NCBI GenBank assembly: GCA_934045075.1 | Contig: OW203734.1 | Span: 6,578,516 to 6,642,515 of the forward strand | Direction of reading: 5' to 3' | Length of the DNA: 64,000 nt | DNA from: Yponomeuta sedellus | Taxonomy: Eukaryota > Arthropoda > Insecta > Lepidoptera > Yponomeutidae | Shown: in pieces, positions 11,586-22,473 of the stretch | How the letters are laid out: each line of letters begins with the position of its first letter | Position numbering within the stretch: position 1 is the first letter of the stretch | The notes under the pieces: generated by a model | Databases searched by the model: none | Told to the model about the DNA's origin: nothing | Seen by the model: the letters and a program-made list of their open reading frames with translations, nothing else | Position numbers and translations under genes: made by a program

Positions 11586-12407
11586 TAAAAACCTATTTAG
11601 AAGCTAAAAATTTCACCCATGCCGGGATTCGAACCCGCAACCTCTGGCTATCCGTACCAGCGCTCTACCAATTGAGCCAATGGGCGACTCACGGCATCAG
11701 TGAAATTTCGAACCTCTTTACAATATTCTCTGTATTACGTACAGGCAGCGACATCTGACTTAAGCAAATTGCATTACTTAGAGCCCCGACCACCTACTTT
11801 GCAGTTAGGTTTTAACATCGGAACGATATCACTGTACCCACATGATTACACTATTTTTATTTTTAATGCACTAACCCGTGCCAAGGAACAAATTTAAAAA
11901 CCTATTTAGAAGCTAAAAATTTCACCCATGCCGGGATTCGAACCCGCAACCTCTGGCTATCCGTACCTGGTACCGCTGGTACGGATAGCCAGAGGTTGCG
12001 GGTTCGAATCCCGGCATGGGTGAAATTTTTAGCTTCTAAATAGGTTTTTAAATTTGTTCCTTAGCACGGGTTAGTGCATTAAAAATAAAAATAGTGTAAT
12101 CATGTGGGTACAGTGATATCGTTCCGATGTTAAAACCTAACTGCAAAGTAGGTGGTCGGGGCTCTAAGTAATGCAATTTGCTTAAGTCAGATGTCGCTGC
12201 CTGTACGTAATACAGAGAATATTGTAAAGAGGTTCGAAATTTCACTGATGCCGTGAGTCGCCCATTGGCTCAATTGGTAGAGCGCTGGTACGGATAGCCA
12301 GAGGTTGCGGGTTCGAATCCCGGCATGGGTGAAATTTTTAGCTTCTAAATAGGTTTTTAAATTTGTTCCTTAGCACGGGTTAGTGCATTAAAAATAAAAA
12401 TAGTGTA
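11586..12407 (+). repeat. Giant SINE-B palindrome, single retro-insertion
   Basis: A near-perfect inverted repeat spans 11582-12363: arms of about 386 bp around a 10-bp spacer TGGTACCGCT at 11968-11977. I found one mismatch (CGTGCCAAGG against CCTTAGCACG). The right arm reads: 3' half of the tRNA-like head, tail, linker, complete SINE-B with tRNA-like head (A region GGCTCAATTGG, B box GGTTCGAATCC), second tail. A 14-bp direct repeat ATTTTTTATCAATT flanks it at 11572-11585 and 12408-12421, so the whole 822-bp foldback integrated in one event. The identical 65-codon frames on opposite strands are a by-product. Confidence 0.92.
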
Positions 12408-12699
12408 ATTTTTTATCAATTCATTTGATTTCATAGATCTTGACAAAATTTATATAGGCCCTGAGGTAACCACTTTCTTATATAAATAATTTAAAAAAAG
12501 ATCAAGAGCAATGAATGAATTCGCTCAACATGATGATGAATCATCGCTGAACAGACATAAAACACGATTGAGCAACAAGGATTTAAAAGATTCCAAAAGT
12601 TAGGCAGGTATTGAAAGAAATTTCTTTTGATAATAAGACCGAAATTCTTTTCTGTTTTTGTCAAAAAAGCATGGTCAATGTTTGAAAGCATTTTAGGAC

Positions 12700-12850
12700 G
12701 CACACCTTTTGTCAGAGGGAGAGGATGGGCTTGATTGCCACGCGTGCCAATTTCAAACGCTGAAGTATATGAACACCTTAGATATTCAGGCTTCCTCACG
12801 ATGCTTTTCTTCACCGATAGCGAACAATATTGCTACCATAAACCAACTTA
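12700..12850 (-). repeat. SINE-C' fragment, reverse strand
   Basis: On the - strand: ATCGTGAGGAAGCCTGAATA, then TTGAAATTGGCACGCGTGGC and CCTCTCCCTCTG. Head missing. Confidence 0.6.
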
Positions 12851-13992
12851 CCATATTAGTAAATCAAAATGTAAACGTCGATCAGCTGTCGACTGCGCCA
12901 GCACTGAATAGGTACGTTCATAATTAGCCCACCGTATTCAGTGAAAAACGCGCGTCCATCTCTCATTTTTCCGCCCACTGACCGCCCATTTGTTATGCAA
13001 ATGCGACAGACGGTCAGACCGACCGACATGGCCAAATAATTAACTGATACACGGGAAAAATGCGCTCTTTCCTGGATAAAGGGTTCTTTCACGGAGATTA
13101 ACACTCCTCGGTTTTGTGAAAAGTGGATAGTATTTAAATGCAAATAAAAAAAAACTATTTTTGTATCCAAAAATAATCCAAATTCTAATCAAACTTACTT
13201 ATTGCACAGCAAAATACTTAACTCAAAATATTACAAAATAAACTTCAATTTATATTCGTAGTGTACCTCTATTTATCTTAAAGTAAAGCTTTTATACTAA
13301 CGCACAGCTAATAATTACAATGGTTTTCGGTCTTCCATGTTCAACCTAACACGCTCCTTCGCGCTCCGCTACGCTATGCGCTTCGTCGCACCTATATTTT
13401 TGCTCTCGCAGATTGTTCTCTTAAAAAATAAGTCAAATATAATGAGCAAGTTATATCCGAGAAATAACTATCCGAGGAGTATATGTCCCTATTACGATAT
13501 ATACTGCTCGGAATTTGCTATGAGAATGAGTATTGTCAAAGCACGCTCTGGGTAATTTGCTGTGCAGCCAGTATTTATGATGAGATTGACGTATTTTTGC
13601 ACCTTCAGGAATTTATTTGTTTCGCATTAGAGAATAATGTCTTGCTGAATTTTCGAATTACTTGCTGTACTAGCTTTGTTTAACATTTATTTTATTTGTA
13701 GCGAAATAATTTATTTTATATATAAAAGTATATAAATGATAGAAATTGATAGGCAATTATTTATCTCATGTGCAATTAATAATATACCGTTAAAAATCAT
13801 CCGCGTTGGAGGAAGACTTTGCGTTGTTACCCACACAGCACATTGTGTTGTGGCCCAATTTTGTTGCCTTGAGTACCTACCATTCTAAATAAACTTAAAG
13901 TTAAGATTCTACTCATCAATGCAAACAGTTTTTTTTGATACCAACAGGTAAATATTATGGTAAAAAATATCATCTGTTCCATACTAAAATGC
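12851..13992. other. Repeat-poor intronic stretch
   Basis: No gene recognised. 12930-13090 is GC-richer and has an octamer-like TTATGCAAATGCG, a CGGTCAGACCGACCGAC tract and ATAATTAACTGATAC; a possible regulatory block. The remainder is AT-rich. Confidence 0.3.
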
Positions 13993-14042
13993 CGGAAGAG
14001 ACCCGTGCCTCAGCAATGGGGGCATACAAAGGGTTGATATCA
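13993..14042 (+). repeat. SINE-D 3' tail fragment
   Basis: Only the last 50 bases of the family: GAAGAGACCCGTGCCTCAGC to GGGGGCATACAAAGGGTTG. Confidence 0.75.
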
Positions 14043-14446
14043 CAATACTAAATTATGAAACATTTGCTTTTTTTTTAGATACTATGTCGAAGTTGCAATG
14101 ACAGTAGGAAAACTGTTTACGCAACTGCAAACCCTGCATTTAATTCCCAAATTTATTTTGGGCGAAAATTATGGCCGAAAATGTTTTGGTCCGAAAGATG
14201 CTTATTTTATGTTCAGCTAGTACAAAGATACTAGATAAAGACGTAGTCTTTGTGTTCAGCTACAGATTTTGTTAATGGCAGTTGTCAGATAGGTGGATAC
14301 TTGCTTGAGCTATCACACACACATAAAGGTACAGCGTGGTGCAACCAGGCTTAGGTTTAATATACCTAATCCATATTTATAAATAACTGGGGTTCTATAA
14401 TAAATTTTAATATTGACTCTTAACAAAGTATAAAACAGCTTATATT

Positions 14447-14582
14447 TTAATATTATTTTTAAAGCACTAACCCGTGCTAAGGACAATTTTAAAAACCTAT
14501 TTACAGGGCTAATAATTCCAGAAAAAGAAAGAGCCTATGCCTGCTCGGTACCGGAACAGGTTCCGGTACCGAGCAGGCATAG
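14447..14582 (-). repeat. SINE-B tail remnant joined to a perfect palindrome
   Basis: 14447-14515 is the reversed SINE-B tail (CACTAACCCGTGCTAAGGAC ... CCTATTTACAGGGC). It runs into a perfect inverted repeat 14535-14557 / 14560-14582 (23-bp arms starting CTATGCCTGCTCGG, 2-bp spacer AG). The arms differ from the usual tRNA-like arms. Confidence 0.75.
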
Positions 14583-15073
14583 AAATCTCGACTCAACGCC
14601 CGACGCTAAAAACCCAACGTGTCTCGTTTGACCTTTGACCTATGCTATGCTATGCGACCCAGAACTTGGATCGCAAGTGATTTACCCCGTCTAGAGTATC
14701 GTCTTCATAATGTGCGTATTCACTCGAAGCTTTAGGCTGCTGACATTCTGACCTACTCACAGATGAGCTCTCTTCTGTCTGTGCCGATTTTTGAACTATC
14801 AATTCGTAAACATCGCGAGGAGAGCCGAATGTCTGAGGTCGTATAACTCAGTGCTTGAAATCGTGGTCACGAGTGTTGATTAAGCCCTTACCACAGAAAT
14901 CATGCTATTTCTCTATCTCTCTCTGAGAGAAGGCCTTTGCCCTGAAGCACATGCTTAGGATGCTTATATCATTAGGTACGATATACAAAACCCGAAAATA
15001 CCCAATATTTTTATATATTTTATAAAAATATTGTAGTAATTATAAAAATATTCTAGTATATAAAAATATTCTA
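14583..15073. repeat. Intronic DNA with SINE-C' fragment
   Basis: 14848-14970 matches the SINE-C' end: GTGCTTGAAATCGTGG, then CTCTCTCTGAGAGAAGGCC and TGCCCTGAAG. The rest shows nothing recognisable apart from short AAAATATTCTAGTA tandem words at 15030-15075. Confidence 0.5.
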
Positions 15074-15117
15074 GTACGTAGGTAACAGCCTACGTACGTA
15101 GGCTGTTACCTACGTAC
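15074..15117. repeat. Perfect 44-bp palindrome, no spacer
   Basis: Centre between 15095 and 15096 (TACGT|ACGTA); each 22-bp arm holds GTACGTAGGTAACAGCCTAC or its complement. It follows short tandem AAAATATTCTAGTA words. Confidence 0.95.
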
Positions 15118-15477
15118 GTAGATGCATAAATTAGGCTATCAGCGAAAACGTATTGATCAATAAAACTTACATTTCAATCGCCCTGTCCCTTGCTAGCAGT
15201 GATAAAGACAGAAGTCATTGACTTTATGATGACACTTGCCTGTATAGTGATGAGAGTTTCATACAATAGGAACTCTGCTAATTACCCATAGAGTAGTCAA
15301 AGTTCATAACTGTACAGCATGCTATACAGTGCACTAAACTTACAGGGGCATTTCCTAGATAGACCTAGGTAGTATGATAATGCAGTTTGCTCTATTACGC
15401 GCACCGGGCGTTATCAGCCGGTCATTTTACTATGTGTTAATCCTTTTAATCCAAGATAAGATAAGATGAGAATATTC

Positions 15478-15640
15478 TTTATATAATGTTTAGATCCTTT
15501 CAAACCAAGAGAAGATAAGATAAAAATATTCTTTATACGGCGGGAAATAACAAACATAAAATATTTACAAAGATACCGTACAGTTGGCGGCCTTATTGCT
15601 TACAGCATTTTTTCCCAGACAACCGACGATAGAGAGTTAC
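15478..15640 (+). repeat. Family-E repeat (TTCTTTAT ... GGCGGCCTTAT)
   Basis: AATATTCTTTATACGGCG at one end and GGCGGCCTTATTGCTTACAG then TTTTTTCCCAGACAACC at the other, as in other family-E copies (49828, 53387). Probably the 3' part of a retroelement; class not assigned. Confidence 0.6.
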
Positions 15641-15814
15641 TAAAGGAAAAGTGAGACGGATAGGTGCTAATAAGAATAATTAAAGTTAAATGTTTTTTAA
15701 TATCAATAGATAGGCTAGCACATAGGTATAAAATAGCATTTTCATTACAAAATTAATAATATCACAATATTTCAATGAATACCTTTGTCACTTTCATACC
15801 CTGACTTGCACACT

Positions 15815-16150
15815 GGGATTCCCGCGAATTGAGAAAAGAATGTTGCGTTGGTTTGAACATGTGGAGACGAGGAAGGAAGAAAGATTGACGAAACAAATAT
15901 ATATTGCGAATGTGAATGGAAGGGCGGGCTAGTAAGGGACGTCCCAGGCGGACATACATCGACCACATAGTAGTATGTATTAGCAAAGGGGAAGATAAAA
16001 AGTACCGGGAGCCGGCGTGCGTGCACGTGCGAGTGACTTATGCACGTTGATGAAGCGAAGGTGATCTGTCAGGATCGTGGCAAGTGGCAGTCCCTGATCT
16101 CTGCCTACCCCTCGGGGATACAGGCGTGAGGTTACGTACGTATGTACGTG
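15815..16150 (+). mobile_element. WFGHVER-type LINE 3' end, frame-broken
   Basis: Nucleotide match to the cleaner copy at 20814-21227: GAGAAAAGAATGTTGCGTTG, AAACAAATATATATTGCGAA, GGACGTCCCAGGCGGACATA, GGATCGTGGCAAGTGGCAGT, ending GGGGATACAGGCGTGAGG and a TACGTATGTACG tail. Frameshifts (for example the extra CTA in GGGCGGGCTAGTAAGG) make it a dead copy. Confidence 0.85.
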
Positions 16151-16746
16151 GTTAGTTATACCATAAGTATTGACACACTAGGTATTGATAGCTCACCAAG
16201 CTTATGTATACCCGACGCTCGCAGTCAATGCACAACCTTACCGTCTCAGCGCTCATCGTTAGAGCAGTGCCAGCTCTTCCGCGTTCCTGAAGCATTTGCA
16301 ACTCCCTCTATCGCGCTATCCGAGAGTTTATGGCCTCATTACGTTGCTATCACGCGCCGCGCGAGACAAAAGGCGGGTCCAGGCAACTGAGAGGTTCAGA
16401 GAGAATAGCTACTTGAGGGAAGACAGGTGCGTTTTGCTAACTGAAGTTACTCTCAGTCATCAGACGACAATGGAGACATTTGATTGTCCTGTTGTCATCG
16501 ATTAGATAGATGGTTTTGTCACTAACCTCGCCAGCTAGGTTGGCGTAACTGTGAAGATACCTATGCCCAACAGTGGGCACCTTTCGTGGGCTCTAAATAT
16601 AGATGGACGTCTCACAACTCAACCACCAAATTAGTGAAATTAGAGGTCACTTCAACAATGTTGCAAAATTGATTTCAATACAAATAAATAGAAAGAGGTA
16701 CCTGTTACAATAAAATCGACTCTGAATCAAACATTCTCCATATCAA
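16151..16746. other. No recognised gene
   Basis: GC-richer 16200-16450 is open for about 80 codons without a recognised domain. 16560-16600 has the lepidopteran-repeat words CCCAACAGTGGGCACC. Confidence 0.3.
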
Positions 16747-17094
16747 CACTTTTATGTTCCCACTGCTGGGGCACGGGTCTTTTCCTGCATCGCACGAAGG
16801 TTGGGCTATACTTCAACACGGGGGCCAAGTCTGGGTTGGTGGAGGATTATAAGACCACGATAGTTGCGGGCCTTTCTGTCAGAAGTTATCAAGCCGCTCA
16901 TAAGGCCTCTGAAATGTCTTAACCACTGCTATTACATGACAGCCAGCACCAACGGCTTAGCATGCCTTTCGAAGCCCAAATGCACTAGTGGTAGTCACGG
17001 GTCGGTTACCCCTCCTGCACCTGACCGCGCCTGTTGTTGCTTAACGCAAGTGACTGATTCCAGTCACTCGATTCGACTAGGCCACGAGCGCTTC
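16747..17094 (-). repeat. SINE-D copy, reverse strand
   Basis: - strand head CTCGTGGCCTAGTCGAATCG and 3' end CCCCAGCAGTGGGAACATAA; slightly shortened in the middle. Confidence 0.82.
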
Positions 17095-17103
17095 AAACAT
17101 TCA

Positions 17104-17210
17104 TCATCATGAACCCATTATGTCCCCACTGAGGAGCACGGGTCTCTTCCCTGAGGAAGGTATAGGCCATACTCCACCACGGGGCCAAGTCTGGATTGGT
17201 AGAGGCTTCA
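17104..17210 (-). repeat. SINE-D subfamily-2 3' fragment
   Basis: Second subfamily, diagnosed by CCTCAGGGAAGAGACCCGTGC-like tail, GGGGACATAATGGGTT and an ATGATGATG end (here read as CATCATCATGAACCC on +). 5' truncated. Confidence 0.75.
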
Positions 17211-18329
17211 AACATTAAAAACATAGAATAATATTCTCCATGATTGTGGATCCAAACTGCTACAAAGTTTTATTATTTTAGTCTAAGCGTGCGTGACCCT
17301 GTATCTTCAATACAAACCAGGCTCCGATCATCGCCGCTACCGTATCAGCGTTACACAATAAAGGCCAGTCTACACTTGAACCCGGCGCGGTCAAACTCCG
17401 CGATACGCTTGTCTCTTTGACACCTGACGCACCATTATGCGGCCGTCATGAACTTTCCCGCGGACCCCGTCATTATCTGTGATACTGTGACACTACTCTA
17501 TGACATTGTGACCTAGTTGAGTGAATGGCTCGTGCCTGTGTTTTGTCGTGACATCTTCACATAATAGCGGGGTTTTCTCGGTAGGACAAAGCGTTTAGTT
17601 GATGGAAAATGTTCTGGTTCTGCATATGGGGATAAATATATTACCGCGCAATATTTTCGACGATTACATTTTACGTAGATACGTAACAAAATCCAAGACT
17701 AACGAAGACCCAAGTCAATTTTTTTTTCATTCATTTATTTTGTTTAAAAAAAATTCAGAGGCCTGCATTTTCTTTTTATGTGTTATCATTGTTTTATTTA
17801 AATCCTATATTGAAATTGTATTGTAACCATCCAAATATCTTGGGAAGATATTGATTCAGACACACTGATTAGTCTAGATGAAGAACCAAGGCTTCGTTGA
17901 TTTTGTATACCAAATTGTTTAAATATATTTATTAGTTGTTGATTTATCAGTGCAGATATCAGTATACAAACTTGTAGTCAAATAAACTAACCTTTTAATC
18001 GCTTCATTTGCCCCACACTCTCTCGCGCTACAAGAAACACATCATAAAGAACCCGCGAGATTTTGTCTCGCCTGCGCAAGAGCAAGTGCCGGTAGCGCCA
18101 CCCGCCGCGTGCTTTATGTCGCATGATCTAGGAGATAAAACGGCGCGTAAGGCGCGGTGTGCGCGAAGCTTTAGTTTCGGATCTGGTTGCTTCCAAATTC
18201 AACATGATGACCCGAAACTTTGAAATCGAAATAGTGCTAAGCTCTTAATATAAGCATATTTTGTCCCGTTAATAATAAGAATCATCACGAGAACTGCCTC
18301 AGACTTTTTGGATTTGCATTTTCATTTCT
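17211..18329. other. No recognised gene
   Basis: Two GC-richer islands, 17340-17560 and 18040-18200, without recognisable coding content. The second is open for about 70 codons but has no recognised domain. Confidence 0.3.
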
Positions 18330-18392
18330 TCTCTTCTTCTTCTTCAGGCTATATACTAGTCCACTGCTGGACATAGCCCTCTTCTAATGAGC
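18330..18392 (-). mobile_element. RTE-like LINE 3' tail, reverse strand
   Basis: On + it reads CTTCTTCTTCTTCAGGCTAT then CCACTGCTGGACATAGCCCT, the reverse complement of the RTE end at 33250-33305. Confidence 0.75.
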
Positions 18393-18780
18393 GCGTTGGA
18401 TTGTGCCATCATTGAGAAGAATTGCCCATAATCCCCTCGCTGGGCATGCGGGTTGGGGATCATAGTTTGGTGTAGTTCTATGCAGGGGTGCTGCATTTTC
18501 ATTTACGTTCGCGTAAAAATACTGTATTAACGTCTGATTTAACTGTGACTCTGTACCCTTAACGTAACGATTAACGATTAGATTTCACATAGTGTAAAAG
18601 TTGATGTGCTGTCTACTGTTGACAAAATTAATTCAGGCCTGAGCGCTATAAATTAATAGGCGACTCAAAAATAAAAATCAACAATAGTGCGCTTTAAACA
18701 TCTCCGAATTCAACAAATTATTTTAAGTACAAAAAAGATACGTCAAACCCAGAACATATTTTCATATTTCAGAACATATT
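18393..18780. other. No recognised gene
   Basis: 18395-18500 contains other low-copy repeat words (CCATAATCCCCTCGCTGGGC); the rest is AT-rich with nothing recognised. Confidence 0.3.
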
Positions 18781-19048
18781 CGACGGCCTTGGTGGCGCAG
18801 CGTTTTGGCACGCTGACTCCGCTGAACCGAAGGTCTCGGGTTCGATCCCCGACCGGGTTAAACTAGGAAACGAACTTTTCTAGTTTGTCTCGGGTCTTGG
18901 ATGTTATCTATGTATTTATTGTATTATTATACGATAGATCGTCGAGTTAGCACCTATAACACAAGTAATTTAGTTGTACTTAGTATAGGGCTAACGAGAT
19001 CTGTGTAATATGTCCATGAATATTTATTTATTTATTATTTATTTATTT
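18781..19048 (+). repeat. SINE-A copy, full length
   Basis: Head GGTGGCGCAGCGTTTTGGCAC, B box GGTTCGATCCC, body to GTACTTAGTATAGGGCTAAC, GAGATCTGTGTAATATGTCC and a TATTTATTTATT tail. A short direct repeat TTCGAC occurs on each side. Confidence 0.9.
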
Positions 19049-19907
19049 TTTTTGCTCTTCGACAGTAACATATCGGCATAAAGTGCATGGATGTATTGAT
19101 TGATGTGCTTTCACAGTACACACGTTTTTTTCTCTTCTATCGATTTTCGACCAGCAACCTTGATTTTCTTATTACGAAAGTAAAGAATTCCAAATGACAC
19201 ACCTGGAATCGCCCTTTCCGTGACCTTTCTAAATAATGTATCCTTCATTTTACGGTGCTCGATTGCGCTTTACGTTTTATAAGGTCAATCGATGATCTAT
19301 TCAATTTTCGAAGGTAACTTTATTTTCTTTAAGATTGTACCAAAAAGGTTGCCATTCTTATTAATTTCATAACGGCACTTTTTTTCTTTTCGTACATAGT
19401 TTTGTTCCAAAAAGGTTGCATGCATACTGGCCGGCAAACAGCAGAGGCATCCATAGATATGCGACATGAAATCTGTTTAGGAGAAAAAAAATCTTTTGTA
19501 AACGAAAATAATAGAGAAACCTATTTGTACACAAGCGCGCCCGCCCACTCAAAAATGTGTTTATTTAGAATTTTACTGCACAATGGTATTGTCGAATTGT
19601 CACCTTTTTTCATCCGCTCGCGCCATTTAATGCTATTTCGTACCATTATTGAATATCGCAGCCATTATAACTTTTTTTTTAGATTTTAGACACGTGTCTA
19701 AATGTATTCTTCGTTTAATTTGTGACCTATTGAAAATTTGGGATTTTATAATACTTACCGTTGCGTTGTTGTTTTTTTTTTCATTTCATAACTGTTATGA
19801 ATGAATGTCCACCGTCCAATGTATCTGGGGCCTGTTTCATAGAAATACAACTCATAGCTTACTGTGACGATTCGATATACTATATATTGCAAAGTCAATT
19901 AACCCAC
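19049..19907. other. No recognised gene
   Basis: AT-rich intron; a 95-codon frame at 19402-19689 has no recognised domain. Confidence 0.3.
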
Positions 19908-20268
19908 GTTATCAACCCTTGTATGTCCCCACTGCTGGGGCACTGGTCTCTTCCTGCATCGCAGGAAGGTTAGGCCATACTACACCACGGGGGCCAAGTC
20001 CGGGTTGGTGGAGGATTGTAAGGCAGTGGCGGGCATTACTGTCAGAAGTTATCAAGCCGCCCATAAGGCCTCTGACATGGCTTAACGACTGCCATTACAT
20101 GACAGCCGGCACCAACGGCTTAACGTGCCTTGCGAAGCACGGAAGCGCTCGTAGTCGAAGCGCGGTAGTCACGGGACGCTCACCCATCCCGTACCTGACC
20201 GCGCCTGTTCTTCTTTAACTCAAGTGATTGATTCCAATCACTCGGTTCCACTAGGCCACGAGCGCTTC
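19908..20268 (-). repeat. SINE-D copy, near full length
   Basis: - strand: AGCGCTCGTGGCCTAGTGGA head, GATTGGAATCAATCACTTGA, body ATGGCAGTCGTTAAGCC, 3' end CCCAGCAGTGGGGACATACA. Confidence 0.88.
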
Positions 20269-20443
20269 TAAAAAGAAAATAGCAACTATTAAGGAAGAAA
20301 TACTCTCCGAAGTCGCCATTTAACCCACAGTAACCGATTAACATGCAAGCTGCTTCGCAATGTACCTCGAATTGTAATCTCATGAATATCGGCCTAAATA
20401 GAGTAACGTCCGTTACTTTGAATTTTCGACTTTACTTTCACTT

Positions 20444-20705
20444 AGAATAATAATAATAATAAATAATAACAATAAATATTCAGAAATATTACACAGATCT
20501 CGTTAGTCCTATACTAAGTACAACTAAATGACTTATGTTATAGGTGCTAACTCGACGATAGATTTAATACAATAAATACATAGATAACATCCAAGACCCG
20601 AGACAAACTAGAAAAGTTCGTTTCCTAGTCTGACCCGGCCGGGGATCGGGGGGACCTTCGATTTTACAGTCAGCGTGCCAAACCGCTGCGCCACCGAGGC
20701 CGTCT
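20444..20705 (-). repeat. SINE-A copy, reverse strand
   Basis: Begins on + with the AATAATAATAAT tail and ends with the reversed head (CGCTGCGCCACCGAGGCCGTC). The B box is damaged (GGGATCGGGGGGACC on +). Confidence 0.87.
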
Positions 20706-20813
20706 ACCGAGACCGAGAAGTATAATATTACTGAAATATTGTACTAAATAATACTATTCTTTATTGCTAAAATATATAGAAGTTTAATATACTAAATAAT
20801 ACTATGCTCTTGT

Positions 20814-21227
20814 TATGCTCTGTAGTGTTACTTTGAATGACAGGATACGCAATAGTCTGATTAGAGAACGTTGTGGACTGAAAGAGGATGTAGTGACTAG
20901 AATTGAGAAAGGAATGTTGCGTTGGTTCGGACATGTGGAGAGGATGAAGGAAGAAAGATTGACGAAACAAATATATATTGCGAATGTGAGTGGAAGGGCT
21001 GGTAAGGGACGTCCCAGACGGACTTACATCGACCAAATAGGGGATGTATTAGCAAAGGGAAAGATAAAAAGTACCCGGAACCGGCGTGCGTGCATGCAAC
21101 GACTTATGAACGTTGATGAAGCGAAGGTGATCTGTCAGGATCGTGGCAAGTGGCAGTCACTGGTCTCTGCCTACCCCTCTGGGATACAGGCGTGAGGTTA
21201 TGTATGTATGTGTGTATGTATGTATGT
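20814..21227 (+). mobile_element. WFGHVER-type LINE, 5' truncated, intact C-terminal frame
   Basis: An open frame running to the stop at 21193-21195 encodes about 126 residues of the extreme C terminus of a non-LTR retrotransposon polyprotein: motifs MLRWFGHVERMKEERL, GKGRPRRTYIDQIGDVLAKG and a final RGKWQSLVSAYPSGIQA. No RT or endonuclease catalytic motif is present. The 3' end carries TATG-type repeats. An 11-bp duplication TATGCTCTTGT flanks it (20803-20813, 21228-21238), so it is a complete 5'-truncated insertion. It lies inside a SINE-B insertion. Confidence 0.9.
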
Positions 21228-21238
21228 TATGCTCTTGT

Positions 21239-21308
21239 CTGGCACGGTTAGATAGAGGTCGCGGGTTTGGGTCGGGGGAGTTTTTAGCCTCTAAATAGGT
21301 TTTTAAAA
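21239..21308 (+). repeat. SINE-B 3' half, 5' truncated
   Basis: CTGGCACGGTTAGATAGAGG, GTCGCGGGTTTGGGT and the tail to GGTTTTTAAAA. Its outer target duplication TACTATGCTCT lies at 20800-20810 and 21309-21319; the LINE at 20814 later inserted at its left edge. Confidence 0.8.
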
Positions 21309-21703
21309 TACTATGCTCTGTAATATTAATACCGTTTCTACAAAGAGTCACTATAAAAAGTAGTACCTACAATTTGTTGATTGAATCCTCTTCGCCGGAT
21401 GACTCCACTGTCCAAAGTAGCAGCGACAAGGAGCTCCCAATCGGTAATAAGTAATAAATAAACATTTTAAATCGTGATAAGGCAACGGAGGGGTCTGTAC
21501 AGTCAGCCCCAATAAGCAACCCTATACTTCTTTGATTCTCAGACTAACGCTACTAGCAATAAAGGCGACTGGGAGTATTAGTTCTTTTGGCGAAGTGTCC
21601 CGATCCCTTATCGAGCTACAACAAACATGGGCCCCTATTGTAGGTGCTAAATTTGTTTCGCTATTCCGATCTCCTTTGGAGATTATTTTACGTTTGTAAA
21701 GAC

Positions 21704-21995
21704 GCCTTTTGTTGGTGGCGAAGATGGAATCGGGGTTTTCGGAGTGGGATTCACGGGGTGTTCAGGGAAATTATGTAGGGGTTTTGGTTTTATCCCTTCT
21801 TTAGTAAGTTTACAATTCTCCACTGCTGGGCAAAGGGCTCCCCGTCAGGGCCTTTTGTTGGTGGCGAAGATGGAATCGGGGTTTTCGGAGTGGGATTCAC
21901 GGGGTGTTCAGGGAATTTTTGTAGGGGTTTTGGTTTTACCCCTTCTTTAGTAGTTCTTTGCAACTCTTCACTGCTGGGCAAAGGCCTCCCCTTCA
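21704..21995. repeat. 146-bp tandem duplication
   Basis: Copies 21704-21849 and 21850-21995, both beginning GCCTTTTGTTGGTGGCGAAG and containing GGAATCGGGGTTTTCGGAGT. Each ends in a CCACTGCTGGGCAAAGG-type word typical of lepidopteran LINE/SINE 3' ends. Confidence 0.88.
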
Positions 21996-22473
21996 GTGCC
22001 GCGTTTCTTAAAAGTGGTATTTATCGTTTATTCTGACAATTCGATTTACAAACGTTTTCGATATGTACTACTACTACGATATTACTGCCTTACTTGTAAA
22101 ATAAACAATTGGCTATTTAAAAGATTGAAAAAAAAGTATTATAGTAGTATCTATGTATATACATTTATATCAAATATTAATTTTAAAACCGATCTAGCCC
22201 TATAACGGGCAGTGCTAGTGTAAATTTTTCTTTGGTTTTGGACTTCGTTTCAAAGTGATAGGGCTAAATTTATGGTGGGCACTATTATATTATGGCCTGG
22301 TAAATGGTTAAGGCATTTTAACCAAACTAAATGGATCATTTCTGCAGGATAAAACAATTTTATCGAAAACGGCCAGGCTTGGAAGGAATCTATAATGACG
22401 TAACAATTCAGTAAATATAGCCATCCAAGAACCCGAGAGTTGACTTGGCGTTTGTTTGTGTACCGACCAAAAT
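21996..22473. other. No recognised gene; possible short inverted element
   Basis: TAGCCCTATA at 22195-22204 and TGATAGGGCTA at 22257-22267 form a short inverted pair around an AT-rich core. No other feature. Confidence 0.3.

Noticed and set aside
11700..12245. Two identical 65-codon frames on opposite strands
   Set aside because: A direct consequence of the palindrome, not a duplicated gene; the sequence is SINE-B.
20815..21195. 126-codon frame as a host gene
   Set aside because: It is the C terminus of a LINE, present in three further copies, with a simple-repeat tail and target duplication.
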